Positions 55,600 to 64,000 of a DNA stretch of 64,000 nucleotides are shown here, in pieces; positions within the stretch are counted from its first letter, which is position 1, and each line of letters opens with the position of its first letter. The position numbers were made by a program, and so were the translations under genes. The notes beneath the pieces were generated by a model, which ran no database searches, was not told the origin of the DNA, and saw only the letters and a list, made by a program, of their open reading frames with translations. The stretch is taken from the NCBI GenBank assembly GCA_032622095.1, contig CP136063.1:282153426-282217425 (forward strand), read 5' to 3'. The DNA is from Siphonodentalium dalli (lineage: Eukaryota; Mollusca; Scaphopoda; Gadilida; Siphonodentaliidae).

Positions 55600-56650
55600 A
55601 TTAGCTCAACTTTACTTTGTAAAGTTTGAGTTATTGCCATGGCTTTGTCGTCCGTGTGTGCGTAAGGCGTCAACAATGCAGTCTACATGTCTTGAGAGCT
55701 CTGTATCAGTATATGAGAACAAAATTGTTCATAGCACTTTTAGAACTGTAGGTCTTGTTTGTTTTATCTATATATTAATGGAAAGCTTTTTCAACATTGA
55801 TTTCAATTGATTACAAATGTGAATTGAAATATTAAAGGGCCAAACCAGGTTTGATATATTTTTCTTGTACTCTGCGTGAGATAAAACTTTTTATGTGTAC
55901 CTAGTATAGGGTACACATAGTGTCAATGCCTGGATTGACCACTCGTCTGTCCGTCCGTCCGTCTGTCAATATCAATAAATTGCCATGCGAATATCCAGAG
56001 TATATGAGAGTACCTTTAATAGATGTCATTCCATGCAAAATCTGTTATTAATTGAGTGATAACATATGTTGCAGAGCTCCAGGGGGTGGTTGTATAAAGG
56101 TAAAGATAAACAACCTGCTGGCTGGATAATTGTTTATCCTATCTGTCAAATTGATTAATGGCTAAACCATTGGATCTCACAGCGAGAGGTCCTTGAATAG
56201 GGACAGAGTTATGAGATTTAAAACGACTCCTCCCCCACCCCAAATACTTTAACCCCTTAAGACAATTTATTTGAGCTTTTGATTTTAAGTTAGGTACTGA
56301 TATTTGTATTGCTGTGATCATATCTTTGACCAATTATCAGTTATAGCTAATCGCTAGCGCCAAGGTATGCCTCTCGTTTTGTAGTTAAAATGAACCCTTC
56401 TCAACATTCCTGATACTTGGTAGAAATACCTTTCATCTGATATATCTCGTGTTATTGAGATGTATATAAATTTGGTACATGTGTATGTGAGTTTCTCAGC
56501 CCAAAATGCAGATAGGGTTCGAATTTGGGTTTGATAATTTTTTTTTTAAAAGGAGTAATGGCTCATGGATTTTCACATCCAGACTGAAAATAGCTGATCA
56601 CTATCACCAAGGAATGGGTTATGATCGGTTTCATAGGGTCATGGTTGAGT
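55600..56650. repeat. Dispersed non-coding repeats
   Basis: 55,605-55,680 opens with AGCTCAACTTTACTTTGTAA and TTGCCATGGCTTTGTCGTCC. 55,905-55,990 has TACACATAGTGTCAATGCC and GTCCGTCCGTCC. 56,450-56,600 has GTGAGTTTCTCAGCCCAAAA and the GTTCGAAT unit. These are relatives of 14,340 and 15,966. No gene. Confidence 0.6.
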
Positions 56651-56749
56651 GAATTTTAGGGGACCATGGGAGGGACAGAAGATTTGCTATGGGGTTTTCA
56701 TGGATTCCATACAGAGGACAGAAATTTATGGATTTCCAGGTATGAAAAA

Positions 56750-57390
56750 CAATCTATTTTGTGCTATATAGAGTATTTTGAAAAGTGCCGTCTTCAGTTT
56801 ATTATGCCCGGGGCCTTAGTCGGGAGGCAAAAAAGGGTCAGATAACTCTAAATAAAATATGTTTCCTAAAAATTCTTTTTTTCGCTCCAGTCCAAGAAGG
56901 CAAATGTTTTCTCAACTTTGGCTTGGTATCTGTCATCCGTGTGTGCGCGCGCGCATGGAGATGTCCGTCAACAATTTCCATTAGTATGGGCTTCAGGTGG
57001 TACCTTTTGTCGGATCGTTATGAAATGTGTCATGGCTGTTAACATTGACATGCAGAGGGGAACGAGTCATTGTGCAAAAAAAAAAACATGGCCACCAGCA
57101 GCCATCTTGGATTTCAAAATAGTCCATACTGTTTGATTTACATGAACTTTGTCATGATGTTAATATTGACATGTAGATGGGATTGGATTTTACTTTTTGC
57201 GTAACTATATCCTTTGATACCGGCTACAGGTCGGATCATCATGGAATTTTGACATTAACATGTAGAACAAGTAATTTTGGGGTCATTCGGCAAAAAATAA
57301 TGATGGCCATCTTGGATTTTAAAATTCAATTCATCATTCCATTCATTGCTCATCACAAAAATTCAACTTCTTCGCAAAGTTGAGGGACAG
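56750..57390. repeat. GCCATCTTGGATTT dispersed repeat
   Basis: Three diverged units with GGATCGTTATGAAATGTGTC, GACATGCAGAGGGGAACGAG and ACATGGCCACCAGCAGCCAT, closing with CTTCGCAAAGTTGAGG. Non-coding. Confidence 0.7.
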
Positions 57391-57636
57391 TTAAAATTAT
57401 GCTGACTGTTCAGTTATCTCAGGTTTTGGATCCAATGGGATGTTAAATGCATACCAATGTCAGTGACACTACTGGTCCAAAATTGGCAATAGGGCCCACA
57501 AATTCCAATAATTTTGAGAATATGCTGTATGTACATTTGCCTATACTAATTTAGTATATAACTATTTGCTATATTACACCAGCCTGGGCAAGCGGCTTTT
57601 GCTGGTGACCGTTCTTACAACTATCTGGATAGCTAT

Positions 57637-57900
57637 CTTATTATACCCCCTTTTTTAAAGGGGGGTATACTATTTTGCACCTGTGCGTCCGTACGTCCGT
57701 CCGATGTCTGTTCATGTCATAACTTGAACAGTAGTGCTCGGATCTCAATGAAATTAGGTTTTGAGATGAGGCAGGCTTGTTAATTAAATCAAAACATCTA
57801 TTTTATTATTACCTAATATGCAAGGGTCGTCATGTTACTCGAAAGATACCAGAACAATACCAGCATGATCAAATTAAATGGCTAAAACTTGGAAGTATAA
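57637..57900. repeat. TATACCCCC...GGGGGTATAC repeat
   Basis: Short inverted start TATACCCCCTTTTTTAAAGG and GGGGTATACTATTTTGCACC, then GTCCGTACGTCCGTCCGATG. Related in type to the elements at 21,896 and 23,034. Confidence 0.6.
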
Positions 57901-58114
57901 ACCAAGTCATCCAGACAACCATATTTGTTAACTAAAATTCTTCATGCCAAATCTTGGGTCCCAACATGGAGGTATGTAATTTGGCGGGATTAACACAAAG
58001 GCGCACGGCGGGTTTGCCGTAGTTAAGCCGACAAATGAGCATTGTGTGGCTCTGCAGTAACGTGATCCCGTATTGACAAACCCGCAGGCGCTGACAGTTC
58101 TATTGAGGCTGCGG

Positions 58115-58360
58115 ATATTGTCAGCCAGGTGCATTGTTATTGTCATGCCAGGTGCATTGTTATTGTCAGCCAGGTGCATTGTTCTTGTCATGCCAGGTGC
58201 ATTGTTATTGTCAGCCAGGTGCATTGTTATTGCCAGGTGCATTGCTATTGTCAGCCAGGTGCATTGTTATTGTCAGCCAGGTGCATTGTTATTGTCAGCC
58301 AGGTGCATTGTTATTGCCAGGTGCATTGCTATTGTCAGCCAGGTGCATTGTTATTGTCAT
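58115..58360. repeat. Minisatellite, 22/16-bp units
   Basis: About twelve copies of CAGCCAGGTGCATTGTTATT-GT, with shortened 16-base versions lacking TCAGCC or carrying ATGCC. One isolated unit recurs at 58,600. Confidence 0.9.
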
Positions 58361-59286
58361 AGGTTTTTAGTATTGTTGTCATGTCTTTAGAATTCTTCAT
58401 GTTCCCTAATTTTCAACGTTTTGTACATCATGGTGATCGTATCATGAATTCCAATATTTTTCCTAATGGTCATGACCGAGGGATGGGTTCAATGATGCTT
58501 CTTTTGATATAGTTTGTCTTTTCCTTGGGCTGTTGCTCGATAGAGTTGAAGATATGTTTCTCCTGGGAACAACACCCACAATCCCAATATTTCTCCAAAT
58601 GCCAGGTGCATTGTTCATTGTGGTGATCACATAGTTGTCCTTCATAAATAAATTATTGGGTATCGGTTGAGTTCATGAATGAAGATTATTATTTAAGTTA
58701 ATGTACAAATGTATAAAGCTAATTTCTGGCAAACCGCGTATTTATTCATGCACAAAATTAATCTGATCTTTGCCTAATAATTGTTCAAATTCCAGTTATC
58801 GTGCCATCTATCAGTATCATGTTTATCATATCTATCGATACTTTTTTTTCTTTATGAATATTGATGGTTTTGTACATGGTTGTGATCACATCATTGTAAC
58901 CATTTTATTTCGCTGATATGCTTTCAAGATACGGTTGTCTGTTGACCAAATGATAGGTTTGAATGATAGTTATTTCTATGGAACTAGCTAAAATTTGTTA
59001 GGTTGTGTCGAAAATTTACATGAAATAGTGTTTGAGCATTGTTGCCATTAACCAAACATAATCTCTTTCAAAAGGGTGTCATATCTTCCTCTGTTGCAGC
59101 ACCAAACAAAGTTTTACTTATTCTACTGAAGCCATGATCCTGTGTTTCTCCTGATGTTTCTCCTGATGAGATAGCAGGCATTTAATTTGGGAAAGTTGTA
59201 GAGCTAATTCCAGTGTGGACATTGGAATTTTAATACATATCAGCATTATGTCTAACAGAAAACAAGATACCTAGAATTCCGCTGCG
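58361..59286. repeat. Diverged repeated block
   Basis: TTTTGTACAT-GTGGTGAT-C and TTTCTCCTGGGA-CAACAC recur here (58,420, 58,556, 58,870, 59,140) and at 60,630-60,890, suggesting a decayed tandem segment. No gene. Confidence 0.45.
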
Positions 59287-60010
59287 TTAACCCTTTGAGT
59301 GCCAGGTCCAATTTGGTGTAAACAGTATTTATTTAAAAAAAATCAAACATAACATAGACACAATATACATGTAGAAATATAGAGATTTATGAAGAGGATC
59401 GGACAACAAGCAAAATGTTTTTTCAAGTCCTCTCCTCAAAGGTCTAATTTTTGTATCGACCTATATACCCTGTGCCAATGCATTCTCTTATATATGCGAG
59501 TTGACCATAGGTCGCCTCGCATATATAAGAGAATGCATTGGCCTAACAATTTTTCATCATTTGTTATTATTTTGTAATTTTTTTTTACAATTTTAATTAT
59601 TTTTTCTTATATTCTTTAACAGACTTATTTTGTTGGTTTAGTGCCAGGGAATCTTGCGTTTTTCATGGGCATCAAAATTATTACTATGAATACTTGGTGA
59701 TAGTTTTTGAGTTATAACATGCCCCTAAGGTTTTATCCAGTTTGTTTTTAAATTGGCTATAGCATGCTTAAGCATACCCAAAAAAAATTCAACCCAAAAC
59801 AAAAAATTGCATTCTCTTATATATGCGAGGCGACCTATGATCGACTCGCATATGTAAGAGAATGTATTGGCACAGGGTATATGGGTTGATACAAAAATCA
59901 GACCTGGCACTCAAAAATAAAAACTAACCCACATGGAGCCTCCCACAGATGGAAGCATGCACTACAAAATGTTGTCTGCTCCAGTCTGTGTGGGGCACTC
60001 AAAGGGTTAA
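59287..60010. mobile_element. TTAA MITE, family 3, long copy
   Basis: TTAACCCTTTGAGTGCCAGG at the left and GGGGCACTCAAAGGGTTAA at the right, with TTAA on both sides. Two 70-bp palindromes (59,470-59,543 and a mutated one at about 59,806-59,875). The interior also contains a second inner end (CAGACCTGGCACTCAAAA at 59,900), so it may be nested. Confidence 0.75.
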
Positions 60011-60174
60011 ATGGTGAATTATGCCACTGTAACAATGCTGATATATTGTGGAACAGAGACCGCAGTTCTTCGATTGGAACAATGATTGGTGACAATTTAC
60101 CTTGTAGTACGGTCAGAATTCCAAAAGAAGTTTCCTCAACACCAGTTGTAATGTTATGGATTGTCCCATCTGTT

Positions 60175-60575
60175 TTAACCCTTTACCCAACAGAAGGGCC
60201 CTGTGCCAATGCATTCTCTTATATATGCGAGTCGACCATAGGTCGCCTCACATATATAAGAGAATGCATTGGCTTAACACATTAAAAATTATAAAATTGT
60301 TAAAGATTGTAAGAAAAAATGGTAAAAAGTGTTAAATTTTTTATTTTTTTTAGGCCAATGCATTCTCTTATATATGCGAGGCGACCTATGGTCGACTCGC
60401 ATATATAAGAGAATGCATTGGCACAGGGCATAACTATAACCATCACAATGTGGTCAATGAGCCGGTTCCAATGATATCCATATTTGTATGGTTCTATTGA
60501 GACAGACCGAAGATATTTTAGTCTGTTGAAGCTTTATTTGGCCGGTTTTGGCCGGTTTGTTGGGTAAAGGGTTAA
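60175..60575. mobile_element. TTAA MITE, family 1
   Basis: Complete copy in reverse orientation, with two 70-bp palindromes. It is inserted into the dispersed repeat whose uninterrupted form is at 53,100-53,125, a second empty site confirming TTAA. Confidence 0.88.
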
Positions 60576-61004
60576 TCATGTTGTTCATCATGTCCTCCGA
60601 TTACTTTATATCCCCATCGGAATTATTTACTGTTTTGTACATCCTGGTGATTGCATGATGGTTGTCCATAATGGCTATACATGCATTTGTCTGTTGACTT
60701 CATGAAGGAAACGTAGGACTTCATTTCATGTTCAAATGTAAACGATAGTTTTTGTGATCGTTTTTGAATTGCCGCAACGTGCCGACAGGGCTACCATGTC
60801 TTCCTTTGTCGCTGTGCTGAACAGTTTTTTGCTTATTCCACTGACAAAAGGAAGCCACTATCTTCTGTTTCTCCTGGGAGCAACACTATGATGAGGTAGC
60901 ATGCGTTCTATTTCATGTATAATGCTGTTTAGTTTCTCATATGTGGATTCCTGTAAGGCTAGCTGTTGCGCTGTTGTGGACGGGAACCAATCGTTTCAAA
61001 AAGA

Positions 61005-61133
61005 TGAGATGAAAACTAGAGACAATACCTGAACAAGCAGTACAATTTACTTTGTAGGAAGGTCAGAATTCCAAAAGAAGTTTCCTCAAACACCAGTAGT
61101 AATTTGATTGATTGTCCCGCCTATTTTATCATT
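61005..61133. repeat. Dispersed repeat with CCAAAAGAAGTTTCCTCAA, second copy
   Basis: Matches 52,990-53,125 closely, including the uninterrupted GCCTATTTTATCATTATTAG. Confidence 0.75.
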
Positions 61134-61136
61134 ATT

Positions 61137-61798
61137 AGCTCAACTTAACTTTGTAAAGTTTGAGCTATTGCCATGGCTTGGTATCCGTCGTCTGTGTGTG
61201 TGATGCGTCAACAATTTCCTTTAGCATGGGCTACAGTTCGTACCTTTGGTCCGATTATCATGAAATTTGTCATGGCTGTTGACATTGGCATGTAGATGGG
61301 AATGAGTCATTTTGGGGTCATTTGGAAAAAAAACATGGCCGCCAGTGGCCATCTTGGATTTCAAAATTCAATCCATTAGCACGGGCTACAGGCAGTCCTG
61401 TTCGTCTTATTGTCATGAAATTTGTAATGGATGTTAATATTGACATGCAGATGGGAACGAGTAATTTTGGGGTAATTTGGCCAAAAAACATGGCCGCCGG
61501 CAGCCATCTTAGATTTTACTCTTTGCATGACTAAATCCTTTGACACGGGCTACAGGTTGTACCTTTGGTCAGATCATCATAAAATTTGTCATGGATGTTA
61601 ACAATGACATGTAGATGGGAACGAGTCTTTTTTGGGTCATTCGGGCAAAAAACAGGCTACAGTTCTTACCTTTGGTCCGATTATTATGAAATTTGTCATG
61701 GCTGTTGACATTGGCATGTAGATGGGAATGAGTCATTTTGGGGTCATTCGGAAAAAAAACATGGCCACCAGCGGTCATCTTTGATTTCAAAATTTAAT
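61137..61798. repeat. GCCATCTTGGATTT dispersed repeat, cut by Polinton C
   Basis: Starts AGCTCAACTTAACTTTGTAA, followed by four units with ACATGGCCGCCAG-GGCCATC. It ends abruptly at about 61,798, where capsid-gene sequence begins. Confidence 0.75.
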
Positions 61799-61801
61799 AT
61801 A

Positions 61802-62691
61802 TACGTAAGGAACAACTACATGGACAAGCGTTCGAAAAAGACACGGCAGGTGCTATGGACCTGACAAGATTCGAAAAGCGGGAACACTGGCCTGTATTAC
61901 AGGTCCAGAACAACACGTGGTAGTCAAATAATGGATATTATGGGATCAATTCAACTTGACTTCTTCCAACAGGACAAATTACTACTAAATGGACTCCCCC
62001 TCACACTAAAATTCTGGCAGACAAGAGATGTTTTTAGACTGATGTACGGGAACCACTGAGACATACAAGTTGAAAATACAGGAAGCTAATTTGAGACTAG
62101 CGACTGTGAAAGTTAACCCAGGTGTATTACTCAGTCATACTGAGTCACTCAAGAAAAGTAATGTGTGTTATCCTTTTTCAAAATCTATTATAAAGACGTA
62201 TACAGTGTCAAAAGGGTCATTCAGTTTGGGAGAAGATAATCTATTTCAAGGAGACGTACCTAGTAGTTGTATTATTGGTTTAGTATCATCAAAGGCTGAA
62301 AGCGGTTCACACGATAAGAACCCGGCCGTTCAACTTTGCGACTTTTGGATGCAACTTTGTCGGATTTTACGTCAATGGTCAATCTATGCCGGCCCAAGCA
62401 CTACAGCCGAACTTTACCAGTAAGGAATATGTAGAAGCTTACAATACGATAATAAAAGATATGAAACAAAGAGCCGTTCACATTACTTATGCGGATTATG
62501 CGAAAGGTTATTGCATATATAGGATAAACCCGCACGGAATTAATCATGATCGAGTCATACCACAGAAAGGTCACACACGCCTTGAGATTAAATTCTCATC
62601 GGCTTTGAAAGACAATTGTACGGTAATTGTTTATGCCAAATTTCCTGCTGCTCTCAAAGTTGACGAGAGTCGTAAAGTTTACATTGAATAA
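61802..62691 (+). pseudogene. Major capsid protein fragment (piece C)
   Basis: Homologous to 44,592-45,480. The first 40% of the gene is missing. Frameshifts occur near 61,870, near 62,055 and near 62,325. The region that has a TAG in piece B is open here. It ends with the same overlap of stop and protease ATG. Older or independent decay of a second capsid copy. Confidence 0.85.
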
Positions 62692-63001
62692 TGAATACAC
62701 GTGGACTCATGAGGGCGATAAATAGTTTCACAAATCATAATGAGATAGATGTTTGTCCCATAGACAAATTACCTCTTTATATCCAACATCGATCCCCGGA
62801 TGTATATAGTTAACACTGACGAGAGTAGCCACCCTGGACGACATTGGACATTGATGATATTCCATGAACATAAATTACCAGAGTTCTTCGACCCAATGGG
62901 GTTAAAACCTGAGTGTTACAACAGACGATTTAAACACGTGTTATTGAATGGACCTCGTTACGATCGTAATGGTTACAGATTACAGGGTTCTAATCTATGC
63001 G
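62691..63001 (+). pseudogene. Adenain-like protease fragment (piece C)
   Basis: Homologous to the first 105 codons of the piece B protease. It is frameshifted near 62,790 and cut at 63,001 (GGTTCTAATCTATGCGG). The His and acidic residues are retained, while the region just past the catalytic Cys is deleted together with the spacer. Confidence 0.85.
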
Positions 63002-63487
63002 GTATACAATATTTAACATCTGCTTTTCACTTTTAATGCCAGTAATCACAATTTTTCCATTATGAAAACATGTAAAATGTATTTTCTCACGTCTGAACAT
63101 TGCCGCAGGGAACAGCTCTGATTCGTAAGAACATTCCATAAGTTTCACTAAAACGTTAAAGTCAATTTTTCCATTTAACTGACAAAATGCAGACATTGTC
63201 AAAATTTTTATGGAATGTAATCTCACTTGCCAACCACATTTTTGAATATGTCTAGCGTAGCGACGCAGTCGAACGCATGCCTGTTTGACATTATCAGAAC
63301 GCCCGTTAACACATATTTTACCATTGCTAAACACGACACAGCATCCACCGAATTTAGAATGTTTCCATACAACTCCGCTAAACTTTTTGGAATTGTATTC
63401 AATGTTCGAACAGCCGAGTGTCAAATCCCTTTGATTAATAGAACAGTTCAAATCTGCAGAACATACGACATTAGTTATTCGTAGCAT
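62990..63487 (-). CDS. TATA-binding-protein homologue of the Polinton (piece C)
   Basis: 165 residues in one open frame, and the best-preserved copy. The TBP saddle is complete but for its end: repeat 1 about residues 3-80 (ITNVVCSADLNCSI, CSNIEYNSKKFSGVVW, FSNGKICVNGRSDN, RRYARHI); repeat 2 about residues 82-163 (SYESELFPAAMFR, NGKIVITGIKSEKQM). Cellular TBP cores are about 180 residues, so roughly ten C-terminal residues are missing, replaced by an out-of-context RID at the deletion junction with the protease. Identity to piece B is very high, with silent and replacement changes. This is the strongest evidence that the element encoded a TBP. Confidence 0.9.
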   Translation of the reverse strand: MLRITNVVCSADLNCSINQRDLTLGCSNIEYNSKKFSGVVWKHSKFGGCCVVFSNGKICVNGRSDNVKQACVRLRRYARHIQKCGWQVRLHSIKILTMSAFCQLNGKIDFNVLVKLMECSYESELFPAAMFRREKIHFTCFHNGKIVITGIKSEKQMLNIVYRID

Positions 63488-63540
63488 TATTTCAGCAGAG
63501 TAATGTTTATATGAATGTCAACATCCGGCTAATCAAGCAT

Positions 63541-64000
63541 GTTCTATCACCGTTGGGGCAGCATTCCTTACATCTTAAACATCCTTCCTGGTTTTGATGA
63601 TCGTCGGTCAAATAACACTGCACAGCCTGATCAATTTCAGGAATATAGGACGAATATAGCTCCAGCTAGTTCTTCAAATTGATCGAATGTCAGAGATATT
63701 CCGTATTTGGTAGCACACAAATCCTCTGAATGTTCAGGCAGCCAATACCTGCGAATATCAACACGTGGGATGCCGCTCTTTATAGTAATGAAGAAATCCC
63801 ACCGATATGACGTCTCAGGAATACATCAGGTTCTCCAGTACGATAACTGACCACTTCTTGATGTATATCTGATAGGTAAGATTTCAACTCTTTGAATCTC
63901 CTTAGATTTAATGTTATTCCAGATTTTGTCGGAAATTTTTTGGCCTGTATAACCTTCACCACACTCTTATGTGAATAAACAAGTTTCCCATGAATCGACC
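63541..64000 (-). pseudogene. Double-PC4 gene, frameshifted and running off the edge (piece C)
   Basis: Homologous to 46,754-47,230. Unit 1 text (KFPTKSGITLNLRRF, ELKSYLSDI) and RRHIGG are readable at 63,780-63,962, with frameshifts near 63,785, 63,650 and 63,940. It is followed at the same spacing by TBP. The right end lies outside the window. Confidence 0.8.

Noticed and set aside
1-64000. tRNA, rRNA or other structured RNA genes
   Set aside because: I looked for cloverleaf-like and box A/B patterns by eye and saw none convincing; a covariance-model scan would be needed to exclude them.

Overview
The window reads as nuclear DNA of an animal. It is AT-rich and crowded with foldback MITEs, minisatellites and microsatellites, and it has GT-AG splice signals, AATAAA signals and a 100-base assembly gap (21,476-21,575). 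Several dispersed repeats look like those common in marine molluscs: the CCCCCCGCA...GGGGGTATAC elements, the AACATGG-CGCC-AGC-GCCATCTTGGATTT family, and a SINE-like tail with GACGTTAAACCCAAATCAATCAA near 53,960. I infer a marine mollusc, perhaps a gastropod. The phylum is moderately likely and nothing finer is supported.

Layout. 1-31 kb is almost gene-free. It holds TTAA-bounded MITEs, long foldbacks, several minisatellites and two candidate short host exons (11,226-11,251 and 17,628-17,707). 26.8-29.6 kb is a composite transposon flanked by an 8-bp target duplication. 31.1-33.1 kb is an LTR element that carries only a gag-like ORF. From 33.7 to 50.8 kb the window is built of Polinton/Maverick (adintovirus-like) DNA, and a third fragment fills 61.8 kb to the right edge. 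50.8-61.8 kb is host DNA with two copies of a possible death-fold exon, a broken SGNH-hydrolase fragment and more repeats.

The Polinton DNA is in three pieces, all in one orientation. Piece A (33.7-38.0 kb) has a scrap of a TBP gene, the start of a PC4 gene and a decayed polB. Piece B (39.7-50.8 kb) has packaging ATPase, two small conserved ORFs, integrase (split by a solo LTR), a membrane protein, two capsid-associated ORFs, major capsid protein (split by a stop codon) and adenain-like protease on the + strand. It continues with a TATA-binding-protein homologue, a double-PC4 protein (both -), a possible F-box-like protein (+) and polB (-). Piece C (61.8-64.0 kb) repeats capsid-protease-TBP-PC4. 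All copies carry frameshifts, stops, insertions or deletions, so these are old integrated copies.

The main discovery is the transcription pair. A two-repeat TBP-like saddle protein sits about 40 bases downstream of a protein with two PC4-like ssDNA-binding domains, in the same order in pieces B and C, with traces of both in A. The element therefore carried its own RNA polymerase II initiation/coactivator module beside the usual virion and replication genes. Repeated motifs in its intergenic DNA (ATAAAGAGCGTT, a GTTCAG-CACG cruciform, a GC-rich array between divergent genes) are candidate control or replication signals. Comparing the polB copies gives a paralogous empty site that fixes the ends of one MITE family at TTAA.
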